Source: Oculatella sp. LEGE 06141
GTDB lineage: Bacteria; Cyanobacteriota; Cyanobacteriia; Elainellales; Elainellaceae
Length of the DNA: 64,000 nt
Direction of reading: 5' to 3'
Assembly: GCF_015207605.1 (NCBI RefSeq)
Contig: NZ_JADEWO010000007.1
Span: forward strand, 1 to 64,000
Positions 17,806-25,492 of this stretch are shown here, in pieces. Below the pieces are notes generated by a model. That model was not told where the DNA came from. It did not search any database and worked only from the letters and a program-made list of their open reading frames with translations. The position numbers and the translations under genes are program-made. How positions within the stretch are numbered: position 1 is the stretch's first letter; each line of letters opens with the position of its first letter.

Positions 17806-17946
17806 CTACCGTTGTTGGCTGAGGCGAATATGCTCCATAATTTGCCGCTTACGAGAATCCGATCGCTGAGGCGTGGGTTGAATAAAGTTTCCTGTGCTGC
17901 GAGCCAAATGCTCCATGATTCGCTGTTTTCGAGCGTCTGTAGCCAT
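17806..17946 (-). CDS. Small protein with duplicated R-K-x-x-IMEH motif (46 aa)
   Basis: The ORF reads MATDARKQRIMEHLARSTGN, then FIQPTPQRSDS, then RKRQIMEHIRLSQQR. The motif RK-(Q/R)-(R/Q)-IMEH-(L/I)-x-R/L-S appears twice, spaced about 27 residues, so this is a duplicated short basic helix. AGGG lies 7 nt before the ATG, a good ribosome binding site. I believe small cyanobacterial proteins with such IMEHI(R)-S motifs exist, but I do not know their function. The protein is strongly basic, which might suit binding to nucleic acid or an acidic partner. It converges on the aminotransferase with the 17706 hairpin between them. Confidence 0.7.
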   Translation of the reverse strand: MATDARKQRIMEHLARSTGNFIQPTPQRSDSRKRQIMEHIRLSQQR

Positions 17947-18077
17947 GATTATCCCTAAACACTACGTGCTGCCGCTTTCATTATAGAAAACTATAAAGAA
18001 ATATTACGAGCAATTGCCTCATCTAAACATTGAAAGTGAGAAACAGCAGACCACCTGAGTTCTCGGTTGCGCCCCCA

Positions 18078-18710
18078 TTACAAGACTCTATACCCGAATA
18101 ACCAACCCAACCAGACAAGATGGTGAAGCGTGACAATTGTCCAAAACTCAGCCTGATAAGATTTCTTACTGCTTTTATGGCGAAGCCTGCGTTGAGCTAC
18201 AAATCCTCCTAACCATCCACCCGCCAGTTCACAAAGATGTAGCGTCTTCTCTGGTGTTCTCCAGTCACCTCGCTTTGCCCGAGATTTATCGTCGGCATAG
18301 AGGCTAAAAGTTAATAGACTCATGCCACTATAGAGAATGAGCGGCAACGGATTATGGGTTGCCCAAGTAAAGTGAAGTGACCCAAGCAGGGGCAAGATTG
18401 ATAGAAGCAATACCTCGACCACTGGAAATGGGAATATGGTTCCCCCATTTGCTGCGGTTCTATTCCTCGAAGCGGTTGAGGCTAGCTTATTTCTTGCTCC
18501 TAAAATAAAAGCATTACAAGCGCACGCTTTACCATCTCTAACAACGGCATAGTAATAAATGGTGTCGCCTGCCTGAGGACGGCGAGTCGAGTCTTTTAGT
18601 TCAGAGATGTGCAGGAAAATATCTTGACTGCCGTCGGCTGGTTGGATGAAACCAAACCCTCTATCATCTTTCCAGGTAATCAGTTGCCCTCTTTGGAAAC
18701 TGGGTTTCAT
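18078..18710 (-). CDS. Cold-shock domain fused to DUF1294 membrane domain
   Basis: Residues about 1-65 form a cold-shock (CSD/OB-fold) domain with GQLITWKDDRGFGFIQP and DIFLHISEL, equivalents of the RNP1 and RNP2 nucleic-acid-binding motifs. After a linker, residues about 100-210 form DUF1294, with a few hydrophobic helices and the motif YADDKSRAKRGDWRTPEKTLHLCELAGGW-like segment followed by QRRLRHKSSKKSY. The CSD-DUF1294 fusion is known in bacteria; it would place an RNA- or DNA-binding domain at the membrane. The ATG at 18710 is chosen because the CSD begins there. The neighbouring membrane-protein gene (18820-19233) is in the same direction. Confidence 0.85.
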   Translation of the reverse strand: MKPSFQRGQLITWKDDRGFGFIQPADGSQDIFLHISELKDSTRRPQAGDTIYYYAVVRDGKACACNAFILGARNKLASTASRNRTAANGGTIFPFPVVEVLLLSILPLLGSLHFTWATHNPLPLILYSGMSLLTFSLYADDKSRAKRGDWRTPEKTLHLCELAGGWLGGFVAQRRLRHKSSKKSYQAEFWTIVTLHHLVWLGWLFGYRVL

Positions 18711-18819
18711 GGCAGCCTTGTGTCTACAGTCACTTTGTAGTTTGCCCAGACTGAGACCACAGCCAACATCATTACCCGGCCAGCATACACACAATCAGAG
18801 TCATATTCGGCGAACCCGT

Positions 18820-19233
18820 CTACGATCGCTTGATGACCCATTTCCATAACGGATGGCTTCTTCCCTGCTGGCGGATATGAGCCACCTTCTGTTCCAGATG
18901 TTTCTTCTGGTCGTGCGAGAGGCCAAACACCATATTGCTGCTTTGCCAGAGCAAGGTAGACACGGTCAGGCCAATACAAAGCGCAAGGCAAATGGTGGGA
19001 AGCAAGTTGTAGGCAAGACCGTAGCGAAGGGCTGTCCAGGTAAAATAGTCCAGCCACAGGGCAATTTCGGCACGGAGATACCAGAGGCTAATAGGCCCCA
19101 GGCACAGCCAGAGCAGCCCCACCACCAGCCAGCGGCCAATCACCTTGAGCCGATGTAATCGCTGCATTTCTTGCCAAACGACTGGATCATAATTACTGCT
19201 TTCGGCAGAAGAAGAGTCTTGAAGGTTAGTCAT
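18820..19233 (-). CDS. Two-helix membrane protein of unknown function (137 aa)
   Basis: Hydrophobic segments lie at about residues 33-53 (WLVVGLLWLCLGPISLWYL) and 73-95 (NLLPTICLALCIGLTVSTLLW), with a polar N-terminus and a basic C-terminal tail ending WKWVIKRS. A gap of 109 bp separates it from the CSD-DUF1294 gene on the same strand, so cotranscription is possible. The ribosome binding site before the ATG is weak. I do not recognise the family. Confidence 0.65.
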   Translation of the reverse strand: MTNLQDSSSAESSNYDPVVWQEMQRLHRLKVIGRWLVVGLLWLCLGPISLWYLRAEIALWLDYFTWTALRYGLAYNLLPTICLALCIGLTVSTLLWQSSNMVFGLSHDQKKHLEQKVAHIRQQGRSHPLWKWVIKRS

Positions 19234-19399
19234 AGAAACGGAATAGGAAAATCTGGCTCATGGCGATCGCCACATTCAAATTCCACCCTAGCAATTCTGC
19301 TGGTTGATAAAATGATTCCCGGCGATCGCAACTGCTATCTAATCGACCCGATTAACGTTAAAATTTGTAACTGGAATATAAGCGGAAGGACAAAAGCAT

Positions 19400-19837
19400 A
19401 TGGCCCTGTCAGTCGGTACACAGGCACCTAACTTTATCGTCAAAGATACAAACGGCAACACCGTGACTTTGGCTGACTACGCGGGTAAAACCGTCATTCT
19501 CTATTTTTATCCAAAGGATGATACGCCGGGTTGCACCAAAGAAGCGTGTGGCTTCAGAGATTATTATGCGGACTATCAAGGCAAAGATGTGACGGTCTTT
19601 GGTGTCAGCATGGACGATGAATCGTCCCACAAGTTATTCACCGATAAATATAGCCTGCCCTTTCCGCTGCTGGCGGATGTGGATGGCACCATCACCAAAG
19701 CCTACGATGTGGATGGCGGCGGCTATTCCAAGCGAGTGACCTATGTAATTGACGGTGAAGGCAAAATTGTCAAAGTTTACGATGCGGTGAAGACGGACAC
19801 CCACGCTAGCGATATTTTGGCCGAGCTAGGAGTCTAG
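19400..19837 (+). CDS. bcp: Peroxiredoxin Q / bacterioferritin comigratory protein
   Basis: The 145-aa thiol peroxidase reduces H2O2 and alkyl hydroperoxides with electrons from thioredoxin, in the cytosol. The peroxidatic cysteine is C45 in DTPGCTKEACGFRD and the resolving cysteine C50, spaced five residues as in the PrxQ/Bcp class. The VILYFYPKDDTPGC and LPFPLLADVDG segments are typical. AAGGA lies 8 nt before the ATG. Monocistronic by context, convergent with the adenylate cyclase gene, with a hairpin between them. Confidence 0.95.
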   Translation: MALSVGTQAPNFIVKDTNGNTVTLADYAGKTVILYFYPKDDTPGCTKEACGFRDYYADYQGKDVTVFGVSMDDESSHKLFTDKYSLPFPLLADVDGTITKAYDVDGGGYSKRVTYVIDGEGKIVKVYDAVKTDTHASDILAELGV

Positions 19838-19861
19838 TCGCTCACAGGATTGATTCAACTC

Positions 19862-19885
19862 GGGAAACGGCGAGGGTCGTTTCCC
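19862..19885. terminator. Dyad between convergent bcp and adenylate cyclase genes
   Basis: GGGAAACG (19862-19869) and CGTTTCCC (19878-19885) form a perfect 8-bp stem with an 8-nt loop. No T-run follows on either strand; a bidirectional termination role is plausible from position. Confidence 0.45.
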
Positions 19886-19896
19886 TGTTGTGCGGT

Positions 19897-22878
19897 TCAT
19901 GCCACTGGAGTAAATGGAATGGCTTCAACGGGAACCGCTTCAACGGTGTTCAGCAGTGCGGGTTTGTAGAAGCGATCGCCTTCCTTTCTGCCCTTCAGCC
20001 AATAGGTCGTCATCTCACCACGACCTTTGACAAAGATCGCGCCGCGCGGTTCAAATTCATATTTGTCTTTTAACCGTGAGTACGTTGCATCCGTCACCTG
20101 AATGCCGCCCGAAATGCCCTGTACTTCCATGCGGCTGGCAACATTGACCGTATCTCCCCACAGATCGTAGATAAACTTTTTAACCCCAATCACTCCGGCA
20201 ACCACAGGCCCCGTGTTAATGCCAATGCGGAGCGTAAAGGGTTTACCTCCTTCCCGTTGAAAGCATGAGATGGCTTGCTGCATATCCAGCGCCATTTCTG
20301 CGATCGCCTCTAAGTGGTCTTCCCGTGGGGTGGGCACTCCACCCACCACCATATAGGCATCCCCAACGGTTTTAATCTTTTCGAGGTGATGCCACTCGGC
20401 GAGATAGTCAAATGTAGAAAAAATTTCGTTGAGCAACCCAACCAGCTCGGTGGGCGAAATTTGGGCTGAAAAGGTGGTGAAATCAACAATATCGGCAAAG
20501 AGAATCGTCGCTTCTTCAAACCGTTGGGCGATCGACTGAGGCGTTTGTTTAAGCTGTTTGGCGATCGCCGCAGGCAAGATATTAAGCAGTAACCGTTCCG
20601 ACTCTTGCTGTTCGGCCTGCAAAGCCAGTTCGGCTCGTTTGCGCTCAGTAATATCGCTAATGAACCCCTCCAGAACGGTGACTTCTCCTGCGGTATGAAT
20701 GCTTCTACCCTGCTCCCACACCCATTTTTGATCGCCTGTTACAGTGAGAATGCGGTAGACCATCTGAAACGGACGATCTGACTCGATCGCCGCCTGCACG
20801 CATCCCCAAACCAGCTTGCGATCGTCGGGATGAATCAGATCGGCATAGGCCACCGTGCTGTTCTCAATCAACGCATTGGAGGAGTAACCCGTTAGGTCGT
20901 AACAGCCTTCACTGACGAATTGCATCGTCCAACAGGAGTCGTTAAGGCAGCGATAGGCCATTCCTGGCAGGTTGCTCATCAGAGTGGAAAGGGTTCGCTG
21001 GCTTTCATATAGGGCTGCCTCTGCCTGTTTGCGCTTAGTAATGTCTTCTATGGTGCCTTCGTAATACAGCAGGTTGCCGTTGGCATCGTGAACCACCCGT
21101 GCATTTTCAGACACCCAAATAATGCTGCCATCGTTGCGATAGGCTTGAGACTCAAAATTGGCGACGGCTCCGGTTTGCGTTAATGCGGCCATAAATTCTG
21201 CGCGGCGATCGGCAGCAACGTACAGTTGCCCAATGTCCTGTATCTCAGTAATGAACGCCTCCGGTGAGCTGTAGCCATACATCCGGGCGATCGCCGGATT
21301 CACGCTCAAGCAGCGTCCGTCGGGTGTGGTTTGAAAGATGCCTTCTGCTGCGTTTTCAAAGATGCTACGATACTTGGCCTCTGCATGTCGCAGGGCTTCT
21401 TCTGCATACTTGCGCTGAGTGATATCCCGAGCAACCCAGATTACTCGGTTCTCTGGCATGGGAGAGACATTTGCCACAAACCACGCTTCAGTGGGTTGAG
21501 TATGGGTCGAACAGGACGTCTCCGCTTCGCCAGAATGAGCTAGAGGCACGTTGTACTCTAAACTGACGGTTTGCTGCGTTTCTAGTGCAAGGCGAATGTG
21601 GTTAAGAACCAGGTCGGCTTGGGCGATCGGCAACACATCATGAATCGTCTGCCCAACTGATTCGGCTTCCAGATGGTGTAAGCATTGAGAGTTCGTAGAA
21701 ACAATTTTAAGATAGCGTCCCTCACGGTCAAAGACGGCGATCGCATCCGTCATGGCCGCAAACAGCGCTTTCAGTTCGGCCTCAGATGCTCTTAGCGCCG
21801 CTTCTACCCGCTGCCGCTCGCTAATTTCGACCATCAACTGCTGATTCAACGCTTGCAGGGCTGCTGTGCGTTCTTCAACTCTAGTTTCAAGCGCTTCATT
21901 GGCTTGTTGCAGCGCTGCTTCGGCTTGTTTGCGTTCGGCAATGTCTTCAACGGTGCCTTCGTAATACAGCAGAGTGCCGTGTTCATCGCGCACAGCCCGA
22001 GCATTCTCTGAAATCCAGGTTTGAGATCCATCTTTGCGAACAATTTGAGACTCAAACCCAAACACGGCATCATGGTGATGCAATTGTTGCACAAAGGTCT
22101 GCCGACGATGGGGATCAACATAGAGTTTCTCGATCTGCGTGAGCTGGGTGATCAGGTCGTTTGGCGTGTCGTAGCCATAGATGCGGGCTAACGCCGGATT
22201 GGCGCTAAGGTAGCATCCGTCTAACGTGGTTTGAAAGATGCCTTCAATGGCGTTTTCGTAAATGCTGCGATATTTAGCCTCAGCCTGTCGCAATTTTTCT
22301 TCAGCCCGATAGCGCTCGGTGATGTTAATGCCAATCACAAATGCCGCTCGGTCGCGATCGTACTTTTGAGCCACAATGAGGTACTTATGCACTTCACCGT
22401 TAAGCTGAGTCGTCACTTCACGACAGCCATCCTGAGCGGAGCTGGCAAAGAACTCGCGGACAAACTCACTAAAGTCAGAACTGGTTTGCAAAAAGCCAAT
22501 ATCCTGACCAACAAACGCTTCAGGAGCCAGACCAAACGTATCAGCAAGATGCCGATTCACCCCCAGGTAGCGCAAGTCTGAACTGATCCAGGACACAATT
22601 CCGGGTACAGCTTCCAAAATGGCTTTGAGCTGGTCTTTTGTCGATCGCAGGGCGCTTTCGCTCTGCTGTCGCTTGGCCACTTCGGTAATAAATTGCTCAT
22701 TTGAACTCTGTAGGGCTAGCGTTCGCTCGTTGACGAGCCGATGGAGTTCGGCGCTACTCCAGTGCTGCCCCTCTTCTGTACGGCAGCACTGGCTGGAGGC
22801 TTCCAATTCTGCAACCCGCTGGCGCAAAGCAACCAACTCTTCGATTAATTGTGCTTTGGGCTTGTCTTCGTCTCTCAT
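19897..22878 (-). CDS. Soluble multi-PAS class III adenylate cyclase
   Basis: The 993-aa protein begins with a coiled coil (about 5-60), then carries five PAS domains to about residue 740, each followed by a short helix, and a class III cyclase domain (about 785-970). Metal ligands are in LFADIVDF and the GDAYM segment. The base-selecting residues are K in EKIKTVGDAYM and D in YDLWGDTVN, the adenylate cyclase pattern, and the transition-state residues are in VNVASRM. No membrane helix is present, so it is a cytosolic sensor that makes cAMP. PAS 2 and PAS 4 are close copies of each other. The ATG at 22878 is chosen since the coiled coil starts there; 71 upstream codons look non-coding. Confidence 0.88.
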   Translation of the reverse strand: MRDEDKPKAQLIEELVALRQRVAELEASSQCCRTEEGQHWSSAELHRLVNERTLALQSSNEQFITEVAKRQQSESALRSTKDQLKAILEAVPGIVSWISSDLRYLGVNRHLADTFGLAPEAFVGQDIGFLQTSSDFSEFVREFFASSAQDGCREVTTQLNGEVHKYLIVAQKYDRDRAAFVIGINITERYRAEEKLRQAEAKYRSIYENAIEGIFQTTLDGCYLSANPALARIYGYDTPNDLITQLTQIEKLYVDPHRRQTFVQQLHHHDAVFGFESQIVRKDGSQTWISENARAVRDEHGTLLYYEGTVEDIAERKQAEAALQQANEALETRVEERTAALQALNQQLMVEISERQRVEAALRASEAELKALFAAMTDAIAVFDREGRYLKIVSTNSQCLHHLEAESVGQTIHDVLPIAQADLVLNHIRLALETQQTVSLEYNVPLAHSGEAETSCSTHTQPTEAWFVANVSPMPENRVIWVARDITQRKYAEEALRHAEAKYRSIFENAAEGIFQTTPDGRCLSVNPAIARMYGYSSPEAFITEIQDIGQLYVAADRRAEFMAALTQTGAVANFESQAYRNDGSIIWVSENARVVHDANGNLLYYEGTIEDITKRKQAEAALYESQRTLSTLMSNLPGMAYRCLNDSCWTMQFVSEGCYDLTGYSSNALIENSTVAYADLIHPDDRKLVWGCVQAAIESDRPFQMVYRILTVTGDQKWVWEQGRSIHTAGEVTVLEGFISDITERKRAELALQAEQQESERLLLNILPAAIAKQLKQTPQSIAQRFEEATILFADIVDFTTFSAQISPTELVGLLNEIFSTFDYLAEWHHLEKIKTVGDAYMVVGGVPTPREDHLEAIAEMALDMQQAISCFQREGGKPFTLRIGINTGPVVAGVIGVKKFIYDLWGDTVNVASRMEVQGISGGIQVTDATYSRLKDKYEFEPRGAIFVKGRGEMTTYWLKGRKEGDRFYKPALLNTVEAVPVEAIPFTPVA

Positions 22879-23145
22879 GAACGATGGGTTACCTACGTGC
22901 GGGCTGAACCGTTCCCTCGGTTGAAGTGCGATCGCCCAAGTGCGACCAGAATGAATCGTGGCGTTTAAGCTGAATTGAGACGTAGGAGGCACCCTGGTGG
23001 TGTGGTTCAAGTTTTTACAAACCTGATACACGCCATTCAGTATAGGAGCGATATCGCGTTGCCCATTGTTGCAAGCATTACCAAATTTCAACCGTTTCCG
23101 TGCAGTGGCCTGGACGGACTATGAAGCCAGCGTCAACGCTCTACC

Positions 23146-24102
23146 TCAATGTTTTCGCTTGAGACGGTTTAGTTTGCTCAGTTTGGCGATCGTTCTGGGG
23201 ACGCGATACAGTTGGCTAAAAAACAGGTTCCAAACATACCCATAGCGCGGAAATGCCTTCACCAACAAAACATCCGATAGGACGTGAAAGCGCGGTGGCT
23301 TAAGCGAGGTGGGTTTATCAATGTAGCGAATCTGTTCGCTTCCGGGCAGCCAGTGGCCAATGATGGCATTGGGTTGGTAATGCTTGGCCTGAACCCATAA
23401 CCCTAAAAGGCGATCGAATCCAGAGTTAGGAATCCAGGTGAGAACCCCAAGCAGTTGAGTGGTTTGTGTGAGTTCCGGTAACGTCGCTTGAACTAATTCA
23501 CGTCGCCAAATAATGTTATTGAAATTTTCAAAATGATAGCCATAGTTGTCTTTTCTAGATAGGAACGGAAATACCAGCCAGCGCCAGTCAAATGGCAGGT
23601 CGAGCGGGGCGATCGGCAGTTCTAGTAAACCGGTGTACGTTCCCTGTTGATACGGATTAGGAGTATCAGCCGTTTTGCGACAAACGGCTAACTCTGAAAT
23701 AGCAGGGAGGTCAGACCATTCGGCGTAGATCTCTTCAGTTTGTCGAAAATCAATCACCTTTTTCTTCAGCCGTAATACCCAGCTTTTTCCATAGGTTTGA
23801 AAATAATCAACCACCAGATCCAGAATGTTGGGATGCACAAAATCATCATCGTCTAGCGCCAAAAGATAGGCACCACTGGCATTCAATAGACCAACAAAGC
23901 GCTGCATCATTTCGCCTTTGTAAGGGCTAATTAAACTCACTACCCTGGAGTCATGAATCGGTTTGGGTGAGAGTCCTGGCGGGTAAATCAGAATGAATTG
24001 CACGTTCCCTTTCACCGATAGCAACTGAGACAGCCAGTGAGCCGCGAAATTGCCGCGCGTAGGAGTAACGATGGATAACACTGGTGTTGGGTTGGCACTC
24101 AT
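23146..24102 (-). CDS. Glycosyltransferase family 2-like protein
   Basis: The 318-aa protein has the GT-A start VLSIVTPTRGNFAAHWLSQLL and the acidic metal/nucleotide site LLALDDDDFVHPN at about residue 84, which replaces the usual DxD. The middle contains RRELVQATLPE, a likely acceptor region. No membrane helix is clear. It is divergent from a GT4 gene at 24227 and lies at one edge of a group of polysaccharide genes. Sugar and acceptor are unknown. Confidence 0.75.
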   Translation of the reverse strand: MSANPTPVLSIVTPTRGNFAAHWLSQLLSVKGNVQFILIYPPGLSPKPIHDSRVVSLISPYKGEMMQRFVGLLNASGAYLLALDDDDFVHPNILDLVVDYFQTYGKSWVLRLKKKVIDFRQTEEIYAEWSDLPAISELAVCRKTADTPNPYQQGTYTGLLELPIAPLDLPFDWRWLVFPFLSRKDNYGYHFENFNNIIWRRELVQATLPELTQTTQLLGVLTWIPNSGFDRLLGLWVQAKHYQPNAIIGHWLPGSEQIRYIDKPTSLKPPRFHVLSDVLLVKAFPRYGYVWNLFFSQLYRVPRTIAKLSKLNRLKRKH

Positions 24103-24226
24103 GCTGATTAGAGTAGAACTGAACTGGGCAAACTTTGTGACAGTAAACGAATTGACTTGATTGTCGTAATGAATTTAGTGATGCGATCGCCCGCTTGCTA
24201 AATCTTTAAGGGTTAACGAAATTCCT

Positions 24227-25483
24227 ATGAATATTTTGATGCTTTCTTCGACCTTTCCCTATCCGCCAAGCCGAGGGGGAACGGAGATTCGCACGTTTAA
24301 TTTGTTGAACTATTTATCGCAGCGGCATTCTGTTACATTGCTGACCCAGCGCCATAACGGGGTATCGGATGCCGAGGTTGAGCAACTGCGGGCGCTGGTT
24401 GATGAGTTGGTGATGGTTCCCCTGCCAGAAGCCACCGTTGCTCAAACTCCGCTGTTACGGGTCGGCGGCAAAGTGGGACGGTTTGTTGAGTCATTGGCAA
24501 AAAACACGCCTACGAATGTGCTGTATCGCTATTCGCCTCAAATTCAAGCCTGGGTTGATGCGGCGGTTCAACAGCAGCGATTTGATGCAATCACCTGTGA
24601 ACATAGCGTCAACGAAATTTATATTCGTCCCACCTTTCAACAATCGGTGCGAACGGTGGTCAACGTTCACAGTTCCGTCTATGCCTGGGTTCGCAACCAT
24701 TTGGAAATGGGAGCCTCCGCTTATCCGTGGCGCGATCGCCTCAATTTACCGCTGCTCTACCGCTACGAACAGCGATATTGTGCCAAGTTTTCCCAAATTG
24801 TTGTCACCACCACCGACGATGGAGATGAAATTCGTCAGCTCTGCCCCAGCGCTGCCATCAACGTTGTGCCTAACGGAGTGGATTTGGAGTTATTTCCCTA
24901 TCGCCAGCACGATCCCAGCCAGTATGATCTGATTTTCGTTGGCACAATGGATGCGTCGCACAACATCGACGCGGCACGGTTTTTTGCCCTGGAGGTCATG
25001 CCCCTGCTGCGGCAACGCTATCCAGAGGCCACGTTTAGCATTGTTGGGGCGCGTCCCACCGCTGAGGTGCTGGCGTTAGGGAACCAGCCAGGAGTAATAG
25101 TCACGGGACAGGTCGCCTCTATGGTTGAGCTGCTTCATAAGGCGACGGTGTGTGTTGTGCCGTTACGCACCGGATTTGGCATCAAGAACAAGACCTTAGA
25201 GGCGATGGCGGCAGGGGTTCCTATCGTTAGCAGCGATCGCGGTTTGGAAGGTTTGGCGGTCGATCAGCCAGATTGTCCGTTGAGGGCATTGCGGGCGAAT
25301 CACGTTGGGGAGTACATTAACGCCATCAGCCGATTGTTTGCAGATGCCGACCTGCGTCAAACCCTGTCGCATCATGGGCGATCGCTGGTTGAAACCGAAT
25401 ATACCTGGGAACGAGTAGGACAGCGCTACGAGCAGGTCTGCACTCAGATCCCGGTTGACGGTGCGCGCTACAGCCCGTTTTAG
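24227..25483 (+). CDS. Glycosyltransferase family 4 (group 1)
   Basis: The 418-aa GT-B enzyme has an N-terminal acceptor-binding Rossmann-like domain (MLSSTFPYPPSRGGTEIRTFNLL) and a C-terminal donor domain with NVVPNGVDLELFPY, DLIFVGTMDASHNIDA and the E-x7-E-like motif GFGIKNKTLEAMAAGVPIVSSDRGLEGL. These retain the sugar-nucleotide site. It belongs to the EPS-type group and is followed after 9 bp by the 816-aa gene at 25493, so the two are likely cotranscribed. Confidence 0.88.
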   Translation: MNILMLSSTFPYPPSRGGTEIRTFNLLNYLSQRHSVTLLTQRHNGVSDAEVEQLRALVDELVMVPLPEATVAQTPLLRVGGKVGRFVESLAKNTPTNVLYRYSPQIQAWVDAAVQQQRFDAITCEHSVNEIYIRPTFQQSVRTVVNVHSSVYAWVRNHLEMGASAYPWRDRLNLPLLYRYEQRYCAKFSQIVVTTTDDGDEIRQLCPSAAINVVPNGVDLELFPYRQHDPSQYDLIFVGTMDASHNIDAARFFALEVMPLLRQRYPEATFSIVGARPTAEVLALGNQPGVIVTGQVASMVELLHKATVCVVPLRTGFGIKNKTLEAMAAGVPIVSSDRGLEGLAVDQPDCPLRALRANHVGEYINAISRLFADADLRQTLSHHGRSLVETEYTWERVGQRYEQVCTQIPVDGARYSPF

Positions 25484-25492
25484 TGTTCAGCT

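Noticed and set aside
19897-22878. Guanylate cyclase
   Set aside because: The base-recognition positions are Lys and Asp, the adenylate pattern, not Glu and Cys.
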